The position numbers were made by a program, and so were the translations under genes. Below are positions 8,734 to 17,926 of a DNA stretch of 64,000 nt, piece by piece. Source of the stretch: a virus. The stretch's first letter is position 1, and every line of letters begins with the position of its first letter. Location: positions 28,747 to 92,746 of the IMG/VR virus record IMGVR_UViG_3300010885_043803, one strand, 5' to 3'. The notes beneath the pieces were generated by a model that ran no database searches, was not told the DNA's origin, and saw only the letters and a program-made list of their open reading frames with translations.

Positions 8734-9514
8734 GAAGGTAGACTTTCAGGCATTGTCAAACACACAGGCTCAACACATGTTACGCCGTGTTAGATCTTTG
8801 ATCAGTGAGCAGAGAAGTTCATCGGGCATTTACAAGAGCGAGAAAAATCCTGCTTACTTGAAATTAATGATGATGGAACAAGCTTTGGCCAGTCATATCA
8901 ATGAAGTTGGCACCACGCCAATGGCAATTGATGTCAACGATCCAAAGACCAAACAGATCATGCAAAAAGCCGGTAATGGTCAAACACTGAACCCTGAAGA
9001 ACAAAAAACCATGAACGCTATTGCTCTCATGAAAAAAGAGGGCAAGAAAGCAGGCATGAAGCGCATGGTCAAAGAAAGCGAAATTCAACAAGCTCAAGTT
9101 GTTCTAGCAAGCCAAGACATGCTGGATCGTATTCAGAAAATGACCGAAGATATCAGCGAAATGCAATTCAAAGATCTACCAGCATTGACTGACAGTATCA
9201 AGAATGACATGGGAACCGAACAAGCCACTGCATATCAAGCACAAGCCAGTGCCGCATTGAGCACATTACTAAGTGCATTGCAACAAGGCAAAACTCAACT
9301 AGAAGCGGCTCAGGGTGCTATTACTGGCACTGGTACTGACCTTGCAGTGCCAGGCGCTGATGATGACCTGGGTGCTGATCTAGACGCTGACGTAGATGCA
9401 GCCGCCTTGGCAGCACCAGACATGGGCGGAGATGAAGAAGATATATCAGTGGATGCTGATATTGACGCAGAAATTGAGCCAGCATCATCCCTGGGTAGAG
9501 AACGCAGAAAATGA
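8660..9514 (+). CDS. putative prohead core/scaffold-like acidic protein
   Basis: 284 residues, helical and rich in Met, Gln, Ala and Glu, ending in a long acidic Asp/Ala-rich stretch (for example DDDLGADLDADVDAAALAAP). A helical protein with an acidic, disordered C-terminal part is typical of phage scaffold or prohead core proteins, and the segment ASQDMLDRIQKMTEDISEMQ recalls proteins of marine T4-like phages. It overlaps both neighbours. The scaffold role is inferred. Confidence 0.45.
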   Translation: MKLNELSAVRKTETIARVFESYLGKKVDFQALSNTQAQHMLRRVRSLISEQRSSSGIYKSEKNPAYLKLMMMEQALASHINEVGTTPMAIDVNDPKTKQIMQKAGNGQTLNPEEQKTMNAIALMKKEGKKAGMKRMVKESEIQQAQVVLASQDMLDRIQKMTEDISEMQFKDLPALTDSIKNDMGTEQATAYQAQASAALSTLLSALQQGKTQLEAAQGAITGTGTDLAVPGADDDLGADLDADVDAAALAAPDMGGDEEDISVDADIDAEIEPASSLGRERRK

Positions 9515-9849
9515 GAATTGACGAAGTAGCTAGCCAGCCAGATACGGCCAGGCTGGCCGCTTTGGCAGAGTTCCTTCTAGGACGCAGTAATGATACAAAT
9601 GCGTCTAAAACAATTTCTACCGAAGCATTTATAAATTTAGCTGGCGACATGGGTATACCTTTGACTCATCAGCAATTGGTTAAATTTAGTCAAATGCCTC
9701 CACTGAATGGCATCATTGCCAATGTTGAACCAAATCAGATAACTTTCAAAGGTGCCGAGCCCGATGTTGACGATTCAGACATGAGCATCGACCAAGCTCG
9801 CGCCACTGTTGATAAAATGGCCAAAAGAGCCGCCAGCAAAGGAATATAA
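9511..9849 (+). CDS. hypothetical protein
   Basis: 112 residues, starting MRIDEVASQPDTARLAALAE. It is helical, with a short central beta part (IANVEPNQITFKG). The ATG overlaps the stop of the acidic scaffold-like gene (ATGA), so the pair is probably translationally coupled. No family is recognised. Confidence 0.6.
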   Translation: MRIDEVASQPDTARLAALAEFLLGRSNDTNASKTISTEAFINLAGDMGIPLTHQQLVKFSQMPPLNGIIANVEPNQITFKGAEPDVDDSDMSIDQARATVDKMAKRAASKGI

Positions 9850-9850
9850 C

Positions 9851-9967
9851 ATGCTAGAAACTATTTTTTTAATAGCCATTGGTGCCTTCATTGGGTGGAA
9901 TTTTCCTCAACCCGAGTTTGCTCGTAATATTCAGAAAAAAGCAGTTGACTTTTTTTCAAAAAAGTAG
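9851..9967 (+). CDS. small membrane protein, 38 residues
   Basis: Starts at the ATG right after the upstream stop. The product begins MLETIFLIAIGAFIGWNFPQ and ends in a Lys-rich tail: one membrane segment and a cytoplasmic basic end. Coupling to the upstream gene and the clean membrane profile support a real gene. Function unknown; small phage membrane proteins are often lysis or inner-membrane effectors. Confidence 0.6.
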   Translation: MLETIFLIAIGAFIGWNFPQPEFARNIQKKAVDFFSKK

Positions 9968-9973
9968 TATACT
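9945..9973 (+). promoter_or_regulatory. sigma70-type promoter
   Basis: TTGACT and TATACT are separated by 17 bases; the -35 lies inside the end of the small membrane protein gene. It would drive the His-rich exported protein and the isc genes. Confidence 0.65.
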
Positions 9974-10030
9974 AAACTGCTAGGCAAGGCGTTATATAAT
10001 AGTAACACCTACCTTAAAGGAGAGAGTACT

Positions 10031-10354
10031 ATGAAAAAAATATTTGTAAGCATGTTGTTAGCTGGGGTAATGATGCCAGCATTTGCACAGCATCACCAAC
10101 ACCAACATGGACATGGACATGGACATGGATACTGGCACCACCGTGGGCATGGCAGTGGATGGAATTGGGTTGTCCCAGCTGTTATTGGCGGTGCAGTGGT
10201 TTATGGTGTAACACGCCCTGATCCAGTTATTGTACAGCAACCAGTTATTGTGCAACCTCCTGTACAGGTAATACAACGACAAAATTGCAGTCCCTGGACA
10301 GAAACAGAAAATTCTGATGGTACAATTACCCGAACAAGAACATGCGCACAATAA
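10031..10354 (+). CDS. His-rich exported protein
   Basis: 107 residues with an AAAGGAGAG ribosome site. A signal peptide (MKKIFVSMLLAGVMMPAFAQ) precedes a His/Gly tract of alternating HG, then a segment WVVPAVIGGAVVYGVTRP that may sit in or on a membrane, then a Pro/Val/Gln linker and a two-cysteine tail. Such His-rich periplasmic proteins resemble bacterial metal-binding or scavenging proteins. It lies directly before Fe-S assembly genes, so metal handling is plausible but unproven. Confidence 0.65.
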   Translation: MKKIFVSMLLAGVMMPAFAQHHQHQHGHGHGHGYWHHRGHGSGWNWVVPAVIGGAVVYGVTRPDPVIVQQPVIVQPPVQVIQRQNCSPWTETENSDGTITRTRTCAQ

Positions 10355-10458
10355 CATTAAACAAAATAACCATTGTACCTATCACAGTGATCTGCACTTA
10401 TCTATTGTATAAGATAGGTCTTGAGCTATGGTGTATATCCTACGGACTGTTAAATTAA
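10342..10458 (+). CDS. small membrane protein, 38 residues
   Basis: The ATG at 10342 lies inside the end of the His-rich gene; the stop abuts the iscU start. The product has one hydrophobic span (ITIVPITVICTYLLYKIGL). It fills an otherwise empty gap exactly and is nested in an operon with overlapping genes, which supports it. No obvious Shine-Dalgarno sequence; translation may be coupled. Confidence 0.45.
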   Translation: MRTITLNKITIVPITVICTYLLYKIGLELWCISYGLLN

Positions 10459-10851
10459 ATGGCTTACAGCGAAAAAGTTGTTGATCATTACGAAAACCCC
10501 CGCAACGTGGGCTCCTTTGAAAAGGGCGACGAAGATGTGGGCACTGGCATGGTGGGTGCACCTGCCTGCGGCGATGTAATGAAACTACAAATAAAGGTGG
10601 ATCATGATACAGGTATTATTACAGATGCAAAATTTAAAACGTATGGCTGCGGCTCAGCGATCGCGAGCTCGAGTTTGGTTACTGAATGGGTCAAAGGAAA
10701 AACTCTTGACGAAGCCGGGTCAATTAAAAACTCCGAAATCGCTCAAGAGCTAGCTCTTCCACCGGTCAAAATACATTGCAGTATCCTTGCCGAAGATGCC
10801 ATCAAGGCCGCAGTAGAGGACTACAGAAAGAAGCATGCTAACAGTCACTGA
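10459..10851 (+). CDS. iscU: Fe-S cluster assembly scaffold IscU
   Basis: 130 residues, full length for IscU. The three cluster ligands are present (C37 in APACGD, C64 in YGCGSA, C107 in IHCSIL) with D39, and the HscA recognition motif LPPVK is intact at 100-104. IscU builds 2Fe-2S/4Fe-4S clusters on sulfur from IscS; the phage copy would have to borrow host IscS and HscA/B. It overlaps iscA by 17 bases. Probable customers are the phage's own radical SAM enzymes. Confidence 0.95.
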   Translation: MAYSEKVVDHYENPRNVGSFEKGDEDVGTGMVGAPACGDVMKLQIKVDHDTGIITDAKFKTYGCGSAIASSSLVTEWVKGKTLDEAGSIKNSEIAQELALPPVKIHCSILAEDAIKAAVEDYRKKHANSH

Positions 10852-11155
10852 CAGTGCGGCAAAGAAGATTCAGCAAGTAATTGCCAAACGTGGCCGGGGT
10901 CTGGGCATTCGGCTAGGTGTTAGAACCACAGGTTGCTCGGGGCTAGCTTATGTGTTAGAATATGTAGATAGTCCACAAGAAACTGATCAAACTGTCGAAT
11001 GCAATGGATGCAAGATATTCATTGATCCGAAAAGCTGTCCATATTTGCAAGGTGTAACTGTTGATTATGTACGCCAAGGTCTCAATGAAGGCTTTGAATT
11101 TAAAAATCCCAATGAACGTGACCGTTGCGGTTGCGGAGAAAGCTTTAGAATTTAA
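10835..11155 (+). CDS. iscA: A-type Fe-S carrier IscA/SufA/ErpA family
   Basis: 106 residues. The A-type signature cysteines are present: C34 in TTGCSGLAY and the pair C98/C100 in DRCGCGESF. These proteins carry Fe-S clusters from IscU to apo-enzymes. It starts inside iscU and ends on the first base of the next start codon, so all three genes are co-transcribed. IscA, ErpA and SufA cannot be separated by eye. Confidence 0.93.
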   Translation: MLTVTDSAAKKIQQVIAKRGRGLGIRLGVRTTGCSGLAYVLEYVDSPQETDQTVECNGCKIFIDPKSCPYLQGVTVDYVRQGLNEGFEFKNPNERDRCGCGESFRI

Positions 11156-11865
11156 TGATAACTCAACGCTACAATTATGCACCCCTTGATAGAACAACCA
11201 TTCAAGGCAAGCGACATTATTGTTTGCCCGACGGCAGTAAAGTACCTAGTGTCACTACTATCCTTGATAAAACTAAACCGGCTGAAGCTCGACAGGCATT
11301 GGCTAATTGGAAAAAGCGTGTAGGTGAAACCAAGGCACAGGAAATTACTACAGAAGCCGCAAATCGAGGCACACGCATGCATTCCTACTTGGAACATTAT
11401 GTATTGCAGGAAGACATGAAGCCCTTGCCAAATAATCCCTTTGCACAACCATCATGGTTCATGGCCGCAGAGGTTATTCTTAAAGGTCTATGTAATGTGG
11501 ATGAATTTTGGGGAGTAGAAGTTCCTGTTTACTACAGTGGCCTTTATGCTGGCACCAGTGACTGCGTTGGCGTCTGGAAGGGCCGTCCAGCCATCATGGA
11601 CTTTAAACAAACTAACAAACCCAAAAAGCGCGAATGGATCGAAGATTATTTCTTACAACTTGCGGCCTATGCTCAAGCACATGATAACATGCATGGCACA
11701 AGTATTGATCAGGGCGTAATTTTAATGGCCGCTCAGCCCAAACTCTTGGAAGATGGCACATATACCACGCCAGAATATCAAGAGTTTGTGGTAGAAAAAG
11801 AAGAATTTGCTCACTGGAAAGATCAGTGGAATCGGCGAGTTGAGTTCTACTATTTGTCTAGCTAA
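11155..11865 (+). CDS. PD-(D/E)XK nuclease (RecB/Cas4-like exonuclease)
   Basis: 236 residues. VPSVTTILDKTKP and AANRGTRMHSYLEH are the early motifs of RecB-family nucleases; GTSDCVGVWKGRPAIMDFK gives the catalytic D and DxK, and QLAAYA is the following QxxxY motif. It probably trims or degrades DNA in replication, recombination or host DNA breakdown. Cas4-like members bind a 4Fe-4S cluster through cysteines, but I see no clear four-cysteine set here. Confidence 0.8.
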   Translation: MITQRYNYAPLDRTTIQGKRHYCLPDGSKVPSVTTILDKTKPAEARQALANWKKRVGETKAQEITTEAANRGTRMHSYLEHYVLQEDMKPLPNNPFAQPSWFMAAEVILKGLCNVDEFWGVEVPVYYSGLYAGTSDCVGVWKGRPAIMDFKQTNKPKKREWIEDYFLQLAAYAQAHDNMHGTSIDQGVILMAAQPKLLEDGTYTTPEYQEFVVEKEEFAHWKDQWNRRVEFYYLSS

Positions 11866-11868
11866 ATA
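11863..11868 (+). promoter_or_regulatory. TAAATA late-type promoter element
   Basis: GCTAAATACT overlaps the stop of the nuclease gene and lies 21 bases before the tail spike start, with CGAGGA as a possible ribosome site between. Confidence 0.5.
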
Positions 11869-11889
11869 CTGGCAAACGAGGATTTCAAC

Positions 11890-13464
11890 GTGGCCATAGT
11901 ACAGATTTCAAGAATAACCAATCGTAAGGGTGCAACCGATAATTTGCCACAGCTGGCAGGTGCTGAGCTTGGGTGGTGTATTGACAGTCGTCGACTGTTC
12001 ATTGGCAATGGTACTTTGCAAGAAGGTGCCCCGGTTATTGGGAACACAGAAATCCTTACAGAATTTTCTGATATTACAGTTTTAAGTAACTACACATATC
12101 AAGATGTAGCTGTTGGATATATTGCGGAAACTGGCCCAAGCGCCAGCGACCCCACAATACGAACAGTACAAGCCAAACTTGATGATCAAGCTTGTGTGCG
12201 CGATTTTGGTGCAGTAGGTGATGGCATAACCGATGACACCGCAGCCATTAATCGAGCACTGTACCAACTGTATTGCCGAGAGTCAAATCCACAAATTAGA
12301 AGAAGTTTGTTTTTCCCAGCTGGTGTTTACTTGGTCACAGAATCTATTGTGATCCCAACTTATGCCAAGTTGATTGGCGAAGGTGCCGATTGCAGCGTTA
12401 TTCTATTGTCTACTGATGACAGCTCAATACCGGACTATGTTGCACAATATGGAGATAGTAGACTACAAACAGGCGTTAACATTGGTACCAATGGAGCCAC
12501 ACCACCTAGAAACATTGAAATTAGCTCAATGTCATTTCAATCAACTAATGTCACTGATATATTCTTGGTCAACTCTGCCACACAATGTTGGTTTGACAGT
12601 GTGAATTTTATTGGCCCAGTTACACAAACTGAAATTGAAGACAACGGATCAACCCCACTACCAGAAATTACTGGTGTGTCATTTGCTAGTAACGGAAGTC
12701 TTGTAACCAACGACATTACATTTGATAAATGCGGATTTAGCAACATCACCACCGGTATTGGTACCGGCAATGTTATTCGAGCAGTCACTGTAAGCAACAG
12801 CAAATTCAATATACTGTTTCAAGGCATTGTGCTAACCAATGACGGTGACGGCGGAGCAACTGGATTTAGATCAGTGCATAACATGTTTGACAATATCTAT
12901 GCTGAAGGTATTGTATATGATGACGTTAGTTTAAATGCATCGGCATATAACGTTTTTTACAATGTTGGTAATAGTATTGGTAGTGAAACACCCACAGGCC
13001 CTGTGATTACTTTTACAAATGACATTTGTGTATCTATCAATGACTTATTTGAACGCAGTGATGCAGATGCGTTCACCTACCCTAGAATATCTATAAGTAA
13101 CACTAGTTCTTCAACTGGTGGAACTCAATTAACGTTGGGTCGTTATACTCAAGAAAATGGTAAAACGTTTACACTTCAAAATGGTGTGTCCGGACAACCA
13201 ATTTTTAATGTGAACCTAACATACACGAAAGCATTTCAAATGGAATATACAATTACTCGAGACACTGATGTTCGTCATGGTGTATTTGTAGTGGTACCAT
13301 CTACAACAGGTACAGATCCCGCATACACAGATGACTTTACAGAATTTGGTAGCGTAGGGATTGAACTCTCAGCAATACAATCCGGAACACAAGTGTCCGT
13401 TGAATATGATTCAACAGTTAGCTTGCCCGGTACCTTAACTTATACCTTATCATATTTGGCCTGA
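11890..13464 (+). CDS. tail spike/fibre protein with pectate-lyase-like beta-helix
   Basis: 524 residues from a GTG start. The N-terminus (LPQLAGAELGWCIDSRRLFI) is like the particle-binding start of many phage fibres. From about residue 95, VRDFGAVGDGITDDTAAINR is the classic start of the Pectate_lyase_3 (right-handed beta-helix) domain, followed by repeats rich in Asn, Thr, Ser and Gly. Such spikes bind and often cleave host surface polysaccharide. No catalytic residues can be assigned by eye. It overlaps the next gene by one base. Confidence 0.85.
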   Translation: MAIVQISRITNRKGATDNLPQLAGAELGWCIDSRRLFIGNGTLQEGAPVIGNTEILTEFSDITVLSNYTYQDVAVGYIAETGPSASDPTIRTVQAKLDDQACVRDFGAVGDGITDDTAAINRALYQLYCRESNPQIRRSLFFPAGVYLVTESIVIPTYAKLIGEGADCSVILLSTDDSSIPDYVAQYGDSRLQTGVNIGTNGATPPRNIEISSMSFQSTNVTDIFLVNSATQCWFDSVNFIGPVTQTEIEDNGSTPLPEITGVSFASNGSLVTNDITFDKCGFSNITTGIGTGNVIRAVTVSNSKFNILFQGIVLTNDGDGGATGFRSVHNMFDNIYAEGIVYDDVSLNASAYNVFYNVGNSIGSETPTGPVITFTNDICVSINDLFERSDADAFTYPRISISNTSSSTGGTQLTLGRYTQENGKTFTLQNGVSGQPIFNVNLTYTKAFQMEYTITRDTDVRHGVFVVVPSTTGTDPAYTDDFTEFGSVGIELSAIQSGTQVSVEYDSTVSLPGTLTYTLSYLA

Positions 13465-13889
13465 TGTGGCCCGTTACTTTCGAAGAGCGCCTGCAAGAGT
13501 GGAATGACTTACGCAAGGAGCTCGGGTCCCTTACCTTAGAACAACAATTGCCAATTGTTAACGATTGGTGGTTTCGCGCACCCATGATCAATCAACATCT
13601 TCAATGGGATTCTCATCGCAACTGGCCTGGCCCCTGGGATCTTTTGGCCGAAGACTGCTGGTGCGATGTTGCAAGAGCACTAGGAATAGTGTATACTATT
13701 ATGATGGTTCCTGCTAACAGCAATTGCAGTATTACTATGGCCTGTTGCGATATTGGCAATTTAGTCCTTGTGGAGCAAGGAAAATATATACTGAATTGGG
13801 CGCCACAAACGATCTTAAATATCGATTCAACAAACATTCAGATACTGCGACAAGTTGACAGCAGTGAGCTACAACGACAATTAGGTTAA
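13464..13889 (+). CDS. hypothetical protein
   Basis: 141 residues, unusually rich in Trp (for example NDWWFRAPMINQHLQWDSH) with several Cys (AEDCWCDVA, MACCDIG). It is coupled to the tail spike gene (TGATG). No signal peptide. It could be a spike chaperone or accessory protein, but only the position suggests this. Confidence 0.6.
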   Translation: MWPVTFEERLQEWNDLRKELGSLTLEQQLPIVNDWWFRAPMINQHLQWDSHRNWPGPWDLLAEDCWCDVARALGIVYTIMMVPANSNCSITMACCDIGNLVLVEQGKYILNWAPQTILNIDSTNIQILRQVDSSELQRQLG

Positions 13890-13892
13890 TAA

Positions 13893-16211
13893 ATGACACA
13901 AATACAAGTACAAAAACGTGGTGGGCGTAAAGAACCACTAGACCTTGAAAAATTACATAAAGTAGTGTTTTGGGCAACACAAGGAATCACAGGAGTATCA
14001 GCAAGCGAAGTAGAAATCAAAAGTCATTTACAGTTTTACAACGGAATTCCAACAGCAAGCATTCAAGAAACATTGATCAAGTCAGCCGCTGATTTAATCA
14101 GCGAAGAAACGCCAAACTATCAGTATGTTGCCGGGCGCTTAATTTGTTACCACATTCGTAAACAAGTCTACGGTGACTTTACCCCATGCCACATTCGAGA
14201 ATTAGTTAAACGTAATGTAGCCAGTGGGTTCTACGATCATGAACTGTTAACAGCATACAGCACTGACGAGTGGGACAAGATCAATGCATTTATACGCCAT
14301 GATCGAGACGAGCAGTTGACATATGCTGCCATGGAACAGTTTCGCGGCAAATACCTAGTACAAAATCGCGTAACAAAAGAAATTTTTGAAACACCACAAG
14401 TGACCTATGCATTGATTGCTGCCACATTGTTTGTTAACTATCCATCTGAAACAAGATTGCAATGGGTCAAAGACTACTATGACGCAATTAGCACACATCA
14501 AATCAGTCTGCCTACACCTGTAATGTCTGGTGTTCGCACACCACAACGTCAGTTCTCCAGCTGTGTTCTAATCGAGACTGACGATAGCTTAGATTCAATC
14601 AATGCAACAACGTCTAGTATTGTAAAATATGTAAGTCAAAAGGCAGGTATTGGCATCGGCGCCGGTCGCATTCGTGCTCTTGGTTCACCTATTCGCAATG
14701 GTGATGCTTATCACACTGGTGTAATTCCCTTTTATAAAATGTTCCAGGCGGCTACACGCAGTTGCAGCCAAGGTGGAGTGCGCAATGGCGCGGCTACGTT
14801 GTATTATCCGATCTGGCATCTTGAAGTTGAGGATCTGTTGGTCCTAAAAAATAACAAAGGCACCGACGACAACCGTGTACGTCATATGGACTACGGCGTA
14901 CAGTTTAACAAAGTCATGTATGAACGTTTGCTGACCAATGGAAACATATCATTGTTCTCTCCCAATGATGTTCCCGAAATGTTTGATGCATTCTACAAAG
15001 ATGTTGACCGTTTCCGTGATCTATACGAAGCGGCTGAACGCAATACAAAAATACGCAAGAAAAAGATCAAGGCAATTGATTTGTTTACAATGTTCATGCA
15101 AGAACGTAAAGACACTGGTCGTGTGTACTTGATGAATGTAGACCACGCCAACAATCATGGCGCATTTATTCCTGAACTAGCACCGATACGTCAAAGCAAT
15201 CTGTGCTGTGAAATTAATTTGCCTACAAAACCACTAAACGATATTAATGACCCCAATGGAGAAATTGCATTATGCACACTCAGCGCATTGAACTGGGGAG
15301 TGTTTAAAGAGCCGCAAGACATGGAAAGTGCTTGCACATTGGCAGTGCGTGGACTTGATGCATTGTTGACTTATCAAGACTATCCAGTTCTCGCGGCAAA
15401 AATGGCCACAGACAATCGTCGACCCTTGGGGGTTGGCATCATTAACTTGGCCTACTGGTTGGCCAAGAATGATCTAAGCTACAGCGATCCAGCCGCATTG
15501 GCCAAGGTCGACGAGTGGGCTCAACACTGGAGCTATTACTTGATCAAAGCCAGTGCTGATCTTGCCCAAGAGTTTGGAGCATGCCCCAAGAGCAACGAAA
15601 CAAAATACCATAATGGCGTTCTCCCAGTAGACACATACAAGCAAGAAGTTGATGAGCTTGTACCACACCGTGATGTAGTTGACTGGGCCGGATTACGTGA
15701 GCAACTTAAACGTACCGGAATTCGAAACAGTACACTGATGGCGTTAATGCCAGCAGAAACAAGTGCTCAAATTAGTAATGCCACCAATGGTATTGAACCA
15801 CCACGTAGCTATGTTTCGATCAAACAAAGTAAAGATGGTGTGCTAAAACAAGTGGTGCCAGAGTATCGTAGATTAAAAAACAAATATGAACTTTTATGGG
15901 ATCAAAAATCTCCTGAAGGCTATTTGAAAATTTGTGCAGTTTTGCAAAAATATATTGATCAAGGTATCAGTGTCAATACCAGCTACAATCCACAATTTTA
16001 CGATGAAGAAAAAATTACCATGAGTGACATGCTCAAGCATTTGGTAATGTTCTACAAGTACGGCGGAAAGCAACTTTACTACTTCAATACCTATGATGGA
16101 TCCGGCGAAATTGATATCGACCGACTAGCACAATCCAAATCTATCTTAATTGAAAGCGTTGACACATCGTTAATAGCAGACGATGCAGATTGCGACAGTT
16201 GTAAAATTTAA
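13893..16211 (+). CDS. nrdA: ribonucleoside-diphosphate reductase, class Ia large subunit
   Basis: 772 residues. An N-terminal ATP-cone (about 1-95, VQKRGGRKEPLDLEKLH) is followed by the catalytic barrel. C224 in FSSCVL and the N436-x-C438-x-E440 triad in NLCCEIN match the E. coli active site, and the C-terminal CDSC pair is the thiol shuttle. It reduces NDPs to dNDPs for phage DNA synthesis. nrdB and a glutaredoxin follow, forming a complete class Ia set. No intein or gap is apparent. Confidence 0.96.
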   Translation: MTQIQVQKRGGRKEPLDLEKLHKVVFWATQGITGVSASEVEIKSHLQFYNGIPTASIQETLIKSAADLISEETPNYQYVAGRLICYHIRKQVYGDFTPCHIRELVKRNVASGFYDHELLTAYSTDEWDKINAFIRHDRDEQLTYAAMEQFRGKYLVQNRVTKEIFETPQVTYALIAATLFVNYPSETRLQWVKDYYDAISTHQISLPTPVMSGVRTPQRQFSSCVLIETDDSLDSINATTSSIVKYVSQKAGIGIGAGRIRALGSPIRNGDAYHTGVIPFYKMFQAATRSCSQGGVRNGAATLYYPIWHLEVEDLLVLKNNKGTDDNRVRHMDYGVQFNKVMYERLLTNGNISLFSPNDVPEMFDAFYKDVDRFRDLYEAAERNTKIRKKKIKAIDLFTMFMQERKDTGRVYLMNVDHANNHGAFIPELAPIRQSNLCCEINLPTKPLNDINDPNGEIALCTLSALNWGVFKEPQDMESACTLAVRGLDALLTYQDYPVLAAKMATDNRRPLGVGIINLAYWLAKNDLSYSDPAALAKVDEWAQHWSYYLIKASADLAQEFGACPKSNETKYHNGVLPVDTYKQEVDELVPHRDVVDWAGLREQLKRTGIRNSTLMALMPAETSAQISNATNGIEPPRSYVSIKQSKDGVLKQVVPEYRRLKNKYELLWDQKSPEGYLKICAVLQKYIDQGISVNTSYNPQFYDEEKITMSDMLKHLVMFYKYGGKQLYYFNTYDGSGEIDIDRLAQSKSILIESVDTSLIADDADCDSCKI

Positions 16212-16228
16212 AAAAAAAGGATAACAAC

Positions 16229-17356
16229 ATGACAGTATTCAACCCTTCCAAAAATCGCGACCACACCACTTCCTTGGCGTTTTTAGATCCACAAGGATCA
16301 CTGGGGATTCAACGATATGAAACCTTAAAATACAAACAGTTTGACAAACTAACCGACAAACAACTGGGATTCTTTTGGCGTCCCGAAGAAGTGGATGTGC
16401 TTCGTGATGCCAAAGATTTTAAAGATCTAACAGACCACGAACGACACATTTTTACGTCAAATCTAAAACGCCAAATTTTGTTAGACAGCGTTCAAGGTCG
16501 TGGTCCCAACTTGGCATTATTGCCATTGGCAACAATACCAGAACTAGAAACTTGGATCGAAACCTGGGCCTTTAGCGAAACTGTGCATAGCCGCAGTTAT
16601 ACACACATTATTAGAAACATTTATTCTAACCCTAGTCAAGTGTTTGACGAGTTATTAGACATTGAAGAAATTGTTCAATGTGCCAAATCTATCAGCAAGT
16701 ATTATGATGACTTATATGACGCTAGCCTAGCATATCAATATCTAGGCGTAGGCAAGCATGTAATCAATGGTAACACAGTTGTAGTTGACAGATACGAACT
16801 TAAGAAGAAACTATGGCTGGCCATTAACAGTGTCAATGCACTCGAAGGTATTCGTTTTTATGTGAGCTTTGCTTGCTCATGGGCATTTGCTGAACTCAAG
16901 AAGATGGAAGGCAACGCCAAGATTATCAAACTGATCTGCCGCGATGAAAACATACACCTAGGTAGTACACAAACTCTGATCAAGTTGTTGCCACAAGATG
17001 ATCCAGACTACGTTAAGATCAAAGAAGAATGTCAGGCCGATGTTGTTGCCTTGTTTGCCGAAGTGGTGCAACAAGAAAAAAATTGGGCACAGTATTTGTT
17101 CAAAGATGGCAGCATGATTGGTTTGAACAAACAACTACTTGATGACTATGTTGAATGGATTGCGCATAAACGCATGACTGCTCTTGGATTGCCCAGTCCC
17201 TATCGCGGTGGAAGTAATCCATTGCCTTGGACTGCCAAGTGGATTGCCGGTGCCGATGTACAAGTTGCACCCCAAGAAACTGAAATTACCAGTTACGTGA
17301 TTGGTGGTACCAAACAAGACGTTGATCAAAATACATTTTCTGGACTAAGTTTATAA
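16229..17356 (+). CDS. nrdB: ribonucleoside-diphosphate reductase, class Ia small subunit
   Basis: 375 residues with an AAGGATAA ribosome site. The diiron ligand region is visible: WAFSETVHSRSYTHI (Glu, His) and CRDENIHLG (ExxH). It makes the tyrosyl radical used by NrdA. It is 17 bases after nrdA and overlaps the glutaredoxin gene by one base (TAATG). Confidence 0.95.
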   Translation: MTVFNPSKNRDHTTSLAFLDPQGSLGIQRYETLKYKQFDKLTDKQLGFFWRPEEVDVLRDAKDFKDLTDHERHIFTSNLKRQILLDSVQGRGPNLALLPLATIPELETWIETWAFSETVHSRSYTHIIRNIYSNPSQVFDELLDIEEIVQCAKSISKYYDDLYDASLAYQYLGVGKHVINGNTVVVDRYELKKKLWLAINSVNALEGIRFYVSFACSWAFAELKKMEGNAKIIKLICRDENIHLGSTQTLIKLLPQDDPDYVKIKEECQADVVALFAEVVQQEKNWAQYLFKDGSMIGLNKQLLDDYVEWIAHKRMTALGLPSPYRGGSNPLPWTAKWIAGADVQVAPQETEITSYVIGGTKQDVDQNTFSGLSL

Positions 17357-17622
17357 TGTTAACAGTATATTCTAAAAATCATTGCCCGTTTTGTGATCAA
17401 GCAAAAGCCCTGCTTGAAAAATGGGAAATACCTTTTGAAGAAGTAAAAATCGATGCTGATGATTCTGCTCGAGAATTCATAGTCGGTGCCGGGCACCGAA
17501 CAGTCCCACAAATTTACCATGAAGGCAAATTATTTGTTGACGGTGGGTTTCAAGGTTTAAGTAAGCTGACTGCAGACAATGTCAAAGAACGTCTGGGACT
17601 TACTAACTTAGGAACTCTATGA
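17356..17622 (+). CDS. glutaredoxin
   Basis: 88 residues: NHCPFCDQAK carries the CPFC redox motif at 10-13 and RTVPQIY the cis-Pro loop, in a complete thioredoxin fold. It probably re-reduces the NrdA C-terminal cysteines with host glutathione. It is translationally coupled to nrdB and to the next gene. Confidence 0.93.
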   Translation: MLTVYSKNHCPFCDQAKALLEKWEIPFEEVKIDADDSAREFIVGAGHRTVPQIYHEGKLFVDGGFQGLSKLTADNVKERLGLTNLGTL

Positions 17623-17921
17623 ATATCGAATCAAACAAAGTTTTTATTTTTAAACTAATCACCAGCGAAGAAATTGTAGCTCGAGTTGAAGAACAACACC
17701 AGGACTTTTTAGTACTTTCACATCCCATTACCATGGTTGTAACACAACAAGGGTTACAAATGATACCTAGTTTATTTTCCGCAAATATTGAAGCAAATGT
17801 ACAGCTAAATAAAAGCAGTATTTCAATGGTAACTGAACCCAGGGAAGATATTGCTGACAGTTATCGTCAAGCAACAACTGGTATTTCAGTACCGCCAAGA
17901 AAACAAATTATTACAGGATAA
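17619..17921 (+). CDS. hypothetical protein, possibly Sm-like fold
   Basis: 100 residues. VFIFKLITSEEIVARVEEQ followed by FLVLSHPITMVV looks like the strand pattern of small Sm/LSm-like proteins seen in marine T4-like phages, but this is a weak, visual match. It overlaps the glutaredoxin stop (ATGA). It could equally be an unrelated small beta protein. Confidence 0.5.
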   Translation: MNIESNKVFIFKLITSEEIVARVEEQHQDFLVLSHPITMVVTQQGLQMIPSLFSANIEANVQLNKSSISMVTEPREDIADSYRQATTGISVPPRKQIITG

Positions 17922-17926
17922 CTTTA

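Noticed and set aside
13885-13900. TAATAAATG before nrdA as a leaderless late promoter
   Set aside because: The element runs into the ATG itself, leaving no room for promoter geometry; nrdA is normally an early or middle gene.
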